Shown one piece after another: positions 1-10,734 of a DNA stretch of 64,000 nt. The notes below the pieces were generated by a model, which searched no databases, was not told where the DNA came from, and saw nothing but the letters and a program-made list of their open reading frames with translations. Position 1 is the stretch's first letter; every line of letters begins with the position of its first letter. This DNA is from Epinephelus fuscoguttatus. Its lineage: Eukaryota; Chordata; Actinopteri; Perciformes; Serranidae. A program made the translations under genes and the position numbers. The stretch is from positions 15,024,428 to 15,088,427 of the forward strand of contig NC_064759.1 in NCBI RefSeq assembly GCF_011397635.1. The letters run 5' to 3'.

Positions 1-400
1 GGGGCAGAGTACGTCCTACGTAAGTCAGCACTACCATTACTAGACATGGATGAATGAATGAGAGCGAAGCCTGGTTATAAATAAAACATAGGAGGAAAAT
101 AATGTGCACTGCTTTATTTGAACGTGGTGTTTTTATTGCTGATTCCTCAGAAGATGATCTTGGCAAGAAATAAACATGTGGCATTGTATACAGAAAGTCA
201 GGGGAGTGAGGGTGCCCTAGTTCGTCCTCAGTGCCCTGCAGTAATGTCTTTCTGCTCCATGTTATGCTACATGTGTGCCTGCGTGCATACATAAAGAAAA
301 GCTTGTGTTCTGTTTACAATGTTGCAGAGGCATTTTGCTGGCATTTAGGTGGCATTTCCTCTCCTGTGGCCTAGTTGTCCTAGATGAGAGAAGAGTGTTA

Positions 401-401
<1 letters not shown>

Positions 402-468
<67 letters not shown>
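402..468. repeat. (TG)n dinucleotide microsatellite, about 33 units
   Basis: Uninterrupted TG/GT alternation covers this interval. It is a simple repeat of the kind common in fish introns and likely to vary in length between individuals. The cysteine-valine open frame through it is an artefact of the repeat. Confidence 0.97.
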
Positions 469-471
<3 letters not shown>

Positions 472-1166
472 GCAGACCTGCTGAAAGCACTGAAGGCCAC
501 ATGGGAAGGGTTTGATTCAGTTGTGTGTCTAGGACTGAGTAATTAATTTCCTCACCAAGTATTATGTGTTTATTTTTAATGAAGCAGCATTAACCCTTTT
601 TATTTTCTCTGTTAATCTCCGTTATTTTTCATCCGTGTATCGTCCAAATCTGAATTAAGTAGCATCAGTTTGTGTTTATTAGTTGTTTTACACTGCTTGC
701 AGTAGCTGCAGCACCAGTTTTTGTAAAGTTGTAATTCTTAGTATCTCATTTCGTGGTTGATTTGGTGACAAACGTGTTACCGTAGTAACAGCTAACACAG
801 TTTAATACTACACTTAACACTTGCTCAGCAGCTGCTGTGTCAGCAATAACACAATCTGATGCATGCTGTGCACAGTGGTCGTTTTCACAGAACAATACAG
901 TAAAAGTAAAAAGTACAATAAATGGACTTGTTGCCCAAAGAGACAGTTGTCTTATTTTGTAGATGCATTTCTAATGAACGATGACACTCAGCAACACCCA
1001 CATTGCATTTCCTTTGACTCTTTCACAATAAAATCCTTCTGTGTTTTGACAAGGCAAATATTTATCTGGGATAAACAAAAAATTGGTTCTTGGTGTAAAG
1101 ATAAATGCAAATTGTTTTGCAATTCTGTGTTTAGTGAGGCTTTTTTGCTGTAAATAATGAAATGGT

Positions 1167-1400
1167 TTGTTTATAGAATCTGTGTTTGCCAAGGACAATG
1201 GCCAGTGGTCTGATGGTATATGGACTAAACCAAAACTGCGTATTTTTACAATGATAAAAACTGAGTACATTACAGAGAATTGTGTTGGATATAATTTGTC
1301 TAAAAACCAAAGATCTCTATGCGCTCAGATGAGATCTGGTATTTTACCTCTGACTGTTGAACAGTATGTTAAAGCCCTCACACACCAAGCTGATGGTCAG
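1167..1400 (+). pseudogene. Possible degenerate retroelement-derived coding fragment
   Basis: The + strand reads a peptide with KPKLRIFTMIKTEY followed by QRSLCAQMRSGILPLTVE. This resembles a 'KPKLRTY...RS..AQ.R.GILPL..E' segment that I recall from repeated fish LINE-type polyproteins, downstream of the reverse transcriptase. The downstream cysteine-rich part expected there is missing and no poly(A) tail or target duplication is seen. The assignment rests on a remembered motif only, so it is weak. It lies in the cacng8 intron, in the sense direction. Confidence 0.25.
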
Positions 1401-2847
1401 CTGTTGGTCAAAGTTGGACCACTGGTAAGCTTCTACCACCCTGTGGTGTGTCCCACCCCATTGCCCCTCGTAGGCTGGAATTGGTGTTGGCAACAGCAGC
1501 GCCTGTTTGTGTATGAAATCACTCTGATTGGTATACAGCTCAGCGCACGAAAAGAGAAACAGAAGTGAGGAAAGTAAACAAAGAGCTAAAGTCAAGTCAA
1601 GAGGCAGTGAGACCAAAACACACTTGTTACATAGGGTAAGATAATTATTATTATTTTGCCACTGAGCTCTTAAGCTGAAATGTTTGATGATAGTTTGTGT
1701 TACTGTTCACTGGCGCACAGTAAAAATGCTTTGTTTTTTAACACTGGATTGTGTTGTTAATGTGCTAAGTGGCTAAATAGCATCAAGGAGGTCTTCTGGT
1801 TTCCCTTTTTGAATGATGAATACAGACGACCGCCATCTGCTTGTGTGGAGAGTTATTTCCTCTCACACAGATCGTATGCACTGGTTGACCGTCGGCTGTG
1901 GTCTTTGTGGTGTATCCATGTGCAACTTTTTTGGCCAAGACATGGCGACGTCAGGTGACACAGCAGGGGGCTTTTGTTGTCACAAGGTCTCTGAAGTCAG
2001 TTTGGTGTGTCTGGGCCTTTAATTAATCTAGCACAGGAAGATGGATCTGTCCACTTTGCTGTCTAAATGATATAGAAAAGTTCCATTTTGCTTTCTGCTG
2101 TCCTTTTTATTATGAACTGCACAATGCTTTGTTTGGTGAGATAAAATTAGTTATTGATTTTGTAAATATGGAAGATTCAAGACTGAAATATCTGTTCACA
2201 TCTGAAACATACAAATTAACCAGTTATCTGGAGAAAGGCTGGGAGAAAAGAAAGATGGCTCTTTAACGAAATAACATGTAAATGTTTGGTATTTTCTAAT
2301 GTGTTTATTTTTAATTATTTGTTTGTGTGTTTTTTGTGTTTGATTCATTTCTTTTGTTTTCCTTTCCTTTTTGCACGTGTTTTGTTTTGTACATTCATGA
2401 CTGGAAGATGGTTGTGAAATAGCAGTGTCTTGTAATCCCATATGGGGTGGGCAAAGAAGGCACGACACTAAAATAAAAATGGATGAATAATGCAGGAAAA
2501 GTTCTGTTCTGACTTTAAGAGAGTCAACAGTAAACAGTGAGACTGATATCAGTGAGATGAAATTAAAAATACATGCATACATTGGTATGGTGCCTAGGCA
2601 GTTTGAATCCAGTGGCTGGGAATGGCGGACTCCGCCACGAAGAATGAAAACAACTATCACTATTACAATACTTTGGATGGCTGTTGCTGGAAAAAAAAAT
2701 GACAACCACAAAAAATATCAAAAACAGGATTTTATGTCATAATCATCAATCAGAACCTGAAGACAATTCAGATTTTGTCCACTGTTGTATTACACATATC
2801 TATGTTTCTAGTTCCTGCTGTTCACCATTCTTCTCTCCTCTGTTTAG

Positions 2848-4051
2848 GGGTAGTCAGGGCTTCCAACATTTTCCCGATCCTCAGTGCCATCCTGCTGCTG
2901 ATGGGAGGGGTTTGTATCGCTGCTAGTCGTTTCTATAAGAGTAAAAGGAACATCATCCTGGGGGCGGGAATTCTCTTTGTGGCTGCAGGTAACTTATGAA
3001 TACTGTATGTGTATCTGTGTGTGGGTATATTTGCTTATATGCATGTGACTGTCTGTATGAGTGCTGGTCTGATGACAGTTTTTATTTTGTCAGTTTAATA
3101 GATGTTTTTACTTTCAACCTTCATCTTGCCAGTTGTCTTAATTGAGAATGTCACAAGTCATCATGTCAAATAAATGTGTTTATTAGTACTGTAAGTTGGT
3201 CTGTCTGAGTTTATTTAGCTCCTTTGTAAATACCGTGTCTATGTGCTCCCTCAGGTCTGAGTAACATAATTGGAGTGATCGTGTACATCTCGGCCGCACT
3301 GGGGGACATCTCTCCTAAGAAGGACGAGGATAAGAAGTGGCAGTACTCCTACGGTTGGTCCTTTTACTTCGGAGGCCTGTCCTTCATCATGGCCGAGATG
3401 GTGGGGGTGCTAGCTGTCAACATCTACATCGAGAAGAACAAGGAGCTGCGCTGCCGCTCGCGCACCGATATTTTCAAGAGCACCACGCACGCCATGCTCC
3501 GCCTGCCCAGCTACCGCTTCCGTCGCCGCTCCCGCTCTTCGTCCCGCTCCACTGACCCTTCCCGCTCCCGAGACCCCTCACCTGTAGGGGGAGGTGGGGG
3601 CAAGAACTTTGGCCTGCCCCCCTCTGCGCTGCTCTCCCAGGGCCCCATTTCAGTATCCACTTTACCGAACCCCCACTCTCGCTCCCACACGGCCCTGGCT
3701 GGAGGTGACATCTCTCTCTATACGTTGTCCCGCGACCCCAAACTGGGGGGTTTGCCACCCATGTATGGAACGGTGGACAGGGCCACGCTCTACCAGCTCC
3801 ACAACTGCTTCCCAAAGGATGGAGGGGGAGGGGGGGTGATGATGAGTGGTACACTTCCCTCACTGAAGTCCCACAACCCTTCCAATTCTTCCAACTCCAA
3901 CGCGCCGATGCCCAACTCAGTGGGCTCCGGCCCTCCACCCTTCACCTCATCCACAGTAGACAGGGAGCGAGGGATGGGGACTCTGGACAGGCTGAAGGGA
4001 GACAGGGAGAGCAACTCTAACACCCTTAATAGGAAGACGACGCCTGTGTAG
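2848..4051 (+). CDS. cacng8: Calcium channel gamma subunit / TARP gamma-8-like (C-terminal two exons)
   Basis: This encodes the C-terminal part of a transmembrane AMPA-receptor regulatory protein, which traffics and gates AMPA receptors at synapses. Exon 2848-2988 is 141 bp, the usual length of TARP exon 3, and carries TM2 and the short cytoplasmic loop ([18 protein letters not shown]). It joins in phase to exon 3255-4051, which gives TM3, the second extracellular loop ([20 protein letters not shown]), TM4 and a long cytoplasmic tail. The tail has the Arg/Ser phospho-rich stretch [20 protein letters not shown], a conserved [10 protein letters not shown] box, Gly-rich runs, and ends [10 protein letters not shown], a class I PDZ ligand. 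The [10 protein letters not shown] ending and glycine-rich tail fit gamma-8 better than gamma-2, -3 or -4, whose tails end ANRRTTPV. Flanking splice sites are tttag before 2848, gtaact after 2988 and ctcag before 3255. The first two exons are outside the window, so the 5' end is partial. Which teleost paralogue (a or b) is unknown. Confidence 0.9.
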
Positions 4052-4345
4052 AGAAAAGGGTGTGAGAGGTGGAGGCGAGAAGGAAGGGAGAGAAGGAGGC
4101 TGGGTCGTAATGAAAGAAGGAAGATAGAGAGGTGCACTTTGTTTGTGTGGCTCAACAGGAAATAGAAAGTCAGTCAGACAGACAGACAGACAGACAGGTG
4201 AAATGCTAAATCTCTCCCTCCATGTTCACTGTTATTTAGTCTGCTCAATCTCACTGAGAACAAAAAGAAGAAGAGTAATAACAGAGCGATAATAACAACA
4301 ACAATGAACTTTCACAATAAAACTATTTTGATATTTTAACGTGCT
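4052..4345 (+). other. cacng8: cacng8 3' untranslated region with candidate poly(A) signal
   Basis: Follows the TAG stop at 4049-4051. It contains a short (CAGA)n run at about 4168-4196 and a canonical AATAAA at 4316-4321, the first one downstream of the stop. Cleavage would be expected 10-30 nt later. Longer 3'UTRs using later signals cannot be excluded, since neuronal TARP messages often have long 3' ends. Confidence 0.5.
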
Positions 4346-6114
4346 AGAAATGATTTATTTTGTTAATGATCAAACGCAATTAACCTTGGGCTATTATGAA
4401 AATGTTAAACATATTTTTTTGTGCAATATTCCTGCTAATTAACCAGATCATCATTAATGTAAAATTGTTGTTGTGATTATTCTTAGCGTTATTACAGGCT
4501 AGCCGTATTTGCAAAACACTATAGTTTGGAATGAGAAATTTTGATTTTACTTTCACTCTGATTTTAGATCTCGACGACTTTTACTGTGAATTTCTTCCAT
4601 GCAGAGCCGCTGGGACTGTCAGTGAGCTGTGTGTAACTGTGTCAAAGTGTCAAGCATGAGTGTGCACAATATGTGGGAGAATGAGGGCCTGTATTATTTT
4701 TTTTAACCCCCATATGATATGATTTTCATTTATAACATGAAGTCAGATTTGAATACTGTAAATTGTCTTCCAATATTGAAAGAAATGCAACAATAATGTG
4801 AGTGACTGAGACAAGCGACCAACTTCATTGTTATTATAAGTCTGAGTTTCCTATGGGCCTCTGTTAGTCTTATTTCCATTCTAATCAGTGTTAACAGTAG
4901 TACTTGTAGCTATAGTCGTGTTGAAGATGTTTGTTCTTGGGCATTAACAGAAACCTCTGACTGGAGGAAGAAGAAAAAAAAGAGAAATAGAATATTACAT
5001 TTGTACAGATTCAGGTAAAGGTTACTGCCTGAGCAGAAAATAAAAAAAACCTAATCATTTTTTCTATGAAGAGTCCCAAAGTGAGACATGCAACTCATCA
5101 TTTTCAGTGGCAAAAAAAGACAATATGTATATGTGGGCTCAGAGGGTTTAAAAAAACACTACAGAGAAAAAATTTTGAAAAGATACATGTACATTGTAAT
5201 TTACGCATACGTATATTTGTAAAGTCTATAGATACGTTTTTTCGGGACCACTGTTCAAACTGGGTATGCATTTTGGGCTGTTTTGTTCCCGGTGCCCCCC
5301 TTGGACTCTTGTTAGGTGGTTTCATCCGCCAGCCCTTCGCCGCCTGCTCCCTGTGTCCCCCCGCCCACATATTTGGCCACATGATGAGCGTCCCTCAACT
5401 TAGTCACATGATCAACAACAGATTGACCACAGAGACGACCCCTTAAACCTCCCCAAAGATTCTTTTCACTGTGCTTCCCCCCTGTGACCGCTGAGTCTGA
5501 ACTCTGATCTGTTTATGTTGATGAGAATGTAAACACATGTTAACCCCCACCACCCGCCACCACCACCCGTTACTCTGTCTTCTAAACTGTCCCGAGTGAC
5601 TGCAGATCCGGGTCGAAACCATGGACACACCGCTACGTGATTTAATGAAGAAGCAAAACAAAACAACCAGACGCTTCCAGATTCTTTACGTTTTTCGTTT
5701 CTTTGATTTCATTTCAGAAAAAGAATAATGTGATAAAAAACTGCACACAGATAGCATTTATGTGGGCAATATGAATAGTATGTAGTTGAGAATAGATATA
5801 TCTAGACAAATGATTATGGTTTATCTAAATGTGTGATAAACTTAAACACTGTATTGCACGAAGTTTATAAAAAAAACAATAACAGACATATTCACAGACT
5901 GCTGTCTTTTGTTTCTTTTTTGCTAAGAGAGAGGAGCGAGCATATACCTGTGTTTAAAGTGTCCCTCAGCATCTATAGACAATCTATAAGTATTCAGATC
6001 TTTCACTTAAAGCGACTGCAATCAGTATTTTTGTAATAACAGTGTATCTAATGATAATTTGAAAACAATGTGAACAACCTGAATTTTTTTTTGCATTGTA
6101 CGTTCCCACAGATA
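4346..6114. other. Intergenic or extended 3'UTR, no gene seen
   Basis: AT-rich sequence with no ORF showing recognisable domains and no splice pattern. A moderately GC-richer patch at about 5270-5650 contains a C-rich run (caccacccgccaccaccacc). It could be distal 3'UTR of cacng8, but nothing in the sequence proves this. Confidence 0.4.
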
Positions 6115-7455
6115 AGTGGTGCCATGTCATAATTCTGACATCCCATTATCTCGACATCCCATTATTCTGAAAATTACCCATTTTTCTGAAATCTCAATGT
6201 TTCAACATCCCATTGGTCCGACCATATTAAACTCATTGTTCCGAAGTCCCGTTGTTCCGAAATCTCAATGTTGCAATGCAAAAAGTTGAAAAAGCAAGCA
6301 GCAAGGGAAAGCAGCAAGAGACCGTGTTGTCATGTTGTTTACTGTTGCCGTGATGACAACAGTTGCCCTGTTTTGAGGAAGTAGAAACAATGTTGAAAGT
6401 TATAATTTTAACCCAAACCATGATCTTTTCCTAACCTTAGCCAAGTAGTTCTTTTTTTTTTTTTTTTTTTAGAATATTTTATTTTCAGCTTTCAATTCAA
6501 TAAGATATACATGAAAACACAAACACACAACTCCAAACCCCTTCCCCAACCCATCCACAAACTGAAAGAGAGAGAGAGGAGAAAAAATAAATAAATAGAT
6601 AAATAAAATTAATAAATAATGAAAATAATATTAATAAAGATTTAAAAAAAAACACAACGGTCAAGAGGCAAGGAAGACAACAGTAAGCACTGACAACAAA
6701 GAGCTTGCAAAAACTACAACCCGTCCACCATAGAAGCTGGCAATGTGTCCATATATGCTAAATAGGGCTGCCACATCTCTGTAAAAGTATTATAGTCATT
6801 CCTGGGTGTATATGTAATTTTTCAAGTGGAGCACAGCTATTGATTTCTGAAATCCATCTTCCTATAGAAAGTTGGGAGTCAGACTTCCACGTGATGGCGA
6901 TGCACTTCCTGGCAACGCACAAGGCCAGTGAGAGGAACTTCTTTTGAGCTTTTCTTAATCGTGCATCAATATTTGTAGTATCTCCCAATAAGCAGGTTTG
7001 AGGATCTAATGGGAGATGCAGTTCTAGCAGTTTTATAATGATGTCAGAAAAATCATGCCAGAATGTGTTAAGTTTTGTGCATAACCAAGTGCAGTGTAGG
7101 AATGAACCCTCTTCTATACTACATCTAAAACACAGGTTGGATATCTCAGGTTTATATTTATGTAATTTCTGTGGCGTAAGATAGGTTTGATGAAGAAAAT
7201 TATAATAAGTCAGCCTGTATCTGGAATTAAGAGAGCCAAGTAGTTCTTGTGCCTAAACCTAACCAGACCTTAACCATGAAACAGTTATTTTGTTACAATG
7301 AAAAATGAGATTTCGGAACAACAGGACTTCGTAACAATGGGTTTAATATGGTTGGAACAATGGGATGTCGAAATATTGAGATTTCGGAACAATGGGTCAT
7401 TTTCGGAACAATGGGATGTCGGAATAATGGGATGTCGGAATTATGGGCGAACCCC
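6115..7455. mobile_element. Non-autonomous DNA element with ~150-bp inverted ends, interrupted by an L1 copy
   Basis: The left end (6115-6272) and right end (7305-7455) are long imperfect inverted repeats. Each is built from reiterated short units such as GACATCCCATTATTCCGA, or its complement AATGGGATGTCGGAA. Between them lie about 180 bp of non-coding sequence plus an L1 insertion (6454-7233). Without the L1 the element is about 560 bp and encodes nothing. Ends of this kind suggest a MITE or fold-back element. I cannot assign a superfamily: no clear short target duplication was found. Confidence 0.7.
6454..7233 (-). mobile_element. 5'-truncated L1 retrotransposon with poly(A) tail and 15-bp target duplication
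   Basis: On the minus strand this encodes the C-terminal part of an L1 ORF2-like protein, including LALCVARKCIAITWKSDSQL and the upstream CSIEEGSFLHCTWLCTKL, the 'C...G..LH..W.C' segment that follows the reverse transcriptase domain in L1 ORF2. The copy ends in a poly(T) run on the + strand (6454-6470), i.e. a poly(A) tail on the minus strand. It is flanked by identical 15-bp direct repeats AGCCAAGTAGTTCTT at 6439-6453 and 7234-7248. These are the hallmarks of target-primed reverse transcription. It is inserted inside the older inverted-repeat element around it. Confidence 0.9.
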
Positions 7456-9103
7456 CAGATAAGTTACATTTTCATGTTTTTATGAGGAGGACACATTGAA
7501 GCTTAATGTGTGAACAATGTTGTAGTTAATGTGTGGTTTGGTTTAGGCAAAAAAACCACTTGGTTATGGTTAGGATAAGATTATTTTTGGCCTGGTTTTA
7601 GGGACAAATTCCCCATTGGAAATGCAGCAATGTCTGGCACCATCCTTAGAGGAAAAACAACAGTGGGTCGCAAAAAAACACCCATGTTTGGTGCCTTAAA
7701 AGCTGCAGGAAACACAGCTATGACTCACGAAATGACAAATGATGTTGTTGTTTGTTGGTCTCAGGCTGTGTGGTTTCCAGTGAGCTGCAGCTTGGCAGGC
7801 GTCTTGCGAAAGTGTCGTACCATCCATCATCTCCTTAACCTCTGAATGACCTATATCACTTTAGAAACAATGATATGATACATCTAAAATGTGCAAATGA
7901 AACATATTCATGTTTGTAGAAATGTGCAGTGCCAACATTGTCCTGTGATGACTGGGCTGATTTGAAAGTCTGCAGCTCCTCTTGGATTTATGGAGCCTTA
8001 TAGGGAGTTTCTGCTCACTGTTTAGCTGTCCTGCAACAACTTTACTGTTTTGGTTCACTCTAACTTTTCTCGTAGTGTTGTTGCCAGCCGCAGCAGGCAG
8101 CTGTTTTCAGAAAAGAAAAGCTCTGAAAACCTCCTTGAACATCCTCTTTGGTCTCTTTGCCTCTCCCATAATGTCCATACTGAGAATACCAAGCTAGCTT
8201 CTTCAACATACGTAGTATCAAAAGATGATGAACACAGATGAAGCAGTAAAGCTGTCAGATAAATGTTAGTGCAAATTATAATATTCCCCTCAGAGATGCG
8301 GAGTGAAAGTACAAAGCTGCAACTGAAATGCTAAAGTATAACTACATTCAGCTTAAGTACAGTACTTGAGTAAATGCACTTTCACCACTAGGCGATAACG
8401 CTGTTCATCATCGGAGAGCAAACATTGCTCTTAGTAGCTGCTCTCTCAGCTAATCTTTGGTGTGCTGTGATCCTAAAAACATTCGACCTTCGCTGTCAGA
8501 CCTGAGGCTCATAATATTTGCAAATATATGGGTAGCACCAGATGGGTGGTATTTGTCAAATAGGATAATGAGAAAAGCGACTGAAAGTTAATTCAGTACA
8601 CTTTTCTGTGACCACCACCCTACCTGAGCTCATCATCTTTTTTCCCTGATGGGCCCATCTGGTGCCTCATGCATGTTTTTGCATTATCAGTTATAAAGTT
8701 TTGTGAAGGTCTGTTTTGGTCCCTTCAGGCCCCCTGGGCAGGTTGTGCTTGACCTCAAAGTGTTTATCACTGGTAGAGAGGACAGTGGGAATATGTCCAT
8801 TGAGGATCAAGTTGCAAGAGTCCCTTCAGAGACAAGAGATGACACTTCAGATGCATTTGAGTAGAGGGAAGCAGTGTCACATCTTTGACAAGGAGCCTGA
8901 GATTCCTAGCAGTGCTCCTGGACCCTGAGGATTAGTTATCTGGAGTGTGTTCCTCTGCTAGTATCATACCTACATTCTAGTTTTAGTCACAGTGATACAG
9001 CTGAGATTTAGAAGGAAGGATGAGAGGCTGCCAAAGCAAACTAATGTCATCTGTCACACAGGCGTCATGCCTTATCACAGTTTAGTGTAGCTTAAGATAC
9101 ATA
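7456..9103. other. Intergenic, no confident gene
   Basis: Contains repeat-like sequence at about 7500-7840 (GGTTTAGG / GGTTAGG-type motifs resembling the interior of the element just upstream). It also contains a short open stretch at 8729-8864 that begins after an AG and reads PPGQVVLDLKVFITGRED before a stop. I do not recognise that peptide. No exon structure is apparent. Confidence 0.4.
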
Positions 9104-9105
9104 TA

Positions 9106-10734
9106 CAGTACAGGCCAAAAGTTTGGACACACTTTCTCATTCAATGCGTTTTCTTTATTTTCATGACTATTTACATTGTAGATTCTCACTGAAGGCATCA
9201 AAACTATGAATGAACACATGTGGAGTTATGTACTTAACAAAAAAAGGTGAAATAACTGAAAACATGTTTTATATTCTAGTTTCTTCAAAATAGCCACCCT
9301 TTGCTCTGATTACTGCTTTGCACACTCTTGGCATTCTCTCCATGAGCTTCAAGAGATAGTCACCTGAAATGGTTTTCCAACAGTCTTGAAGGAGTTCCCA
9401 GAGGTGTTTAGCACTTGTTGGCCCCTTTGCCTTCACTCTGCGGTCCAGCTCACCCCAAACCATCTCGATAGGATTCAGGTCTGGTGACTGTGGAGGCCAG
9501 GTCATCTGCCGCAGCACTCCATCACTCTCCTTCTTGGTCAAATAGCCCTTACACAGCCTGGAGGTGTGTTTGGGGTCATTGTCCTGTTGAAAAATAAATG
9601 CTCGTCCAACTAAACGCAAACCGGATGGGATGGCATGTCGCTGCAGGATGCTGTGGTAGCCATGCTGGTTCCGTGTGCCTTCAATTTTGAATAAATCCCC
9701 AACAGTGTCACCAGCAAAACACCCCCACACCATCACACCTCCTCCTCCATGCTTCACAGTGGGAACCAGGCATGTGGAATCCATCCGTTCACCTTTTCTG
9801 CGTCTCACAAAGACACGGCGGTTGGAACCAAAGATCTCAAATTTGGACTCATCAGACCAAAGCACAGATTTCCACTGGTCTAATGTCCATTCCTTGTGTT
9901 TCTTGGCCCAAACAAATCTCTTCTGCTTGTTGCCTCTCCTTAGCAGTGGTTTCCTAGCAGCTATTTGACCATGAAGGCCTGATTCGTACAGTCTTCTCTT
10001 AACAGTTGTTCTAGAGATGGGTCTGCTGCTAGAACTCTGTGTGGCATTCATCTGGTCTCTGATCTGAGCTGCTGTTAACTTGCGATTTCTGAGGCTGGTG
10101 ACTCGGATGAACTTATCCTCAGAAGCAGAGGTGACTCTTGGTCTTCCTTTCCTGGGTCGGTCCTCATGTGTGCCAGTTTCGTTGTAGCGCTTGATGGTTT
10201 TTGCGACTCCACTTGGGGACACATTTAAAGTTTTTGTAATTTTCCGGACTGACTGACCTTCATTTCTTAAAGTAATGACGGCCACTTGTTTTTCTTTAGT
10301 TAGCTGATTGGTTCTTGCCATAATATGAATTTTAACAGTTGTCCAATAGGGCTGTCGGCTGTGTATTAACCTGACTTCTGCACAACACAACTGATGGTCC
10401 CAACCCCATTGATAAAGCAAGAAATTCCACTAATTAACCCTGATAAGGCACACCTGTGAAGTGGAAACCATTTCAGGTGACTACCTCTTGAAGCTCATGG
10501 AGAGAATGCCAAGAGTGTGCAAAGCAGTAATCAGAGCAAAGGGTGGCTATTTTGAAGAAACTAGAATATAAAACATGTTTTCAGTTGTTTCACCTTTTTT
10601 TGTTAAGTACATAACTCCACATGTGTTCATTCATAGTTTTGATGCCTTCAGTGAGAATCTACAATGTAAATAGTCATGAAAATAAAGAAAACGCATTGAA
10701 TGAGAAGGTGTGTCCAAACTTTTGGCCTGTACTG
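9106..10734 (-). mobile_element. Complete Tc1-like transposon (DD38E spacing) with ~275-bp terminal inverted repeats
   Basis: The element starts CAGTACAGGCCAAAAG and ends with its exact complement, flanked by TA dinucleotides at 9104-9105 and 10735-10736, as expected for Tc1/mariner insertion into TA. The inverted repeats run inward with only a few mismatches over about 275 bp (roughly 9106-9380 and 10462-10734). The right arm is outside the coding region, but the left arm includes the last ~37 codons of the transposase. Total length is 1629 bp. The ORF is uninterrupted and both ends are present, so the copy looks young. It lies between cacng8 and cacng6. Confidence 0.95.
9269..10321 (-). CDS. 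Tc1/mariner-family transposase, intact, 350 aa
   Basis: DDE transposase that cuts and pastes the surrounding element. The start chosen is the internal ATG giving MARTNQLTKEKQ, because this matches the usual Tc1 N-terminus; an in-frame upstream ATG at 10420 would add 33 residues read from non-coding leader. The N-terminal half has the paired-like helix-turn-helix domains (SVRKITKTLNVSPSGVAKTI) and a basic GRPR-type hook (RKGRPRVTS). The catalytic triad is D in WSDESKFEIF, D in FQQDNDPKHTS and E in PDLNPIEMVW. I count 38 residues between the second D and the E, where Sleeping Beauty-type Tc1 elements have 34. This spacing is the signature of the group described as Intruder (DD38E). No stops or frameshifts are present. 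Confidence 0.95.
   Translation of the reverse strand: MARTNQLTKEKQVAVITLRNEGQSVRKITKTLNVSPSGVAKTIKRYNETGTHEDRPRKGRPRVTSASEDKFIRVTSLRNRKLTAAQIRDQMNATQSSSSRPISRTTVKRRLYESGLHGQIAARKPLLRRGNKQKRFVWAKKHKEWTLDQWKSVLWSDESKFEIFGSNRRVFVRRRKGERMDSTCLVPTVKHGGGGVMVWGCFAGDTVGDLFKIEGTRNQHGYHSILQRHAIPSGLRLVGRAFIFQQDNDPKHTSRLCKGYLTKKESDGVLRQMTWPPQSPDLNPIEMVWGELDRRVKAKGPTSAKHLWELLQDCWKTISGDYLLKLMERMPRVCKAVIRAKGGYFEETRI

Larger units (their letters stand above)
1..2847 (+). other. Intron of cacng8 (upstream of its third coding exon)
   Basis: No exon of the neighbouring gamma-subunit gene could be recognised here. TARP genes have four coding exons, and the two upstream ones (first extracellular loop and TM1) are not visible, so they presumably lie before the window. 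The stretch holds a long (TG)n run and a possible degenerate retroelement fragment near 1167-1400; the rest is AT-rich sequence in which I see nothing I can name. Confidence 0.6.

Noticed and set aside
2196-2711. 171-codon minus-strand open frame
   Set aside because: Low-complexity, hydrophobic/lysine-rich translation with no family motif, inside a cacng8 intron.
3474-3938. Long antisense open frames opposite the cacng8 tail exon
   Set aside because: GC-rich coding sequence produces open frames on the other strand; the sense frame has clear TARP features.
10322-10420. 33-residue N-terminal extension of the transposase
   Set aside because: The internal ATG giving MARTNQL matches the normal Tc1 N-terminus; the extension is leader sequence.
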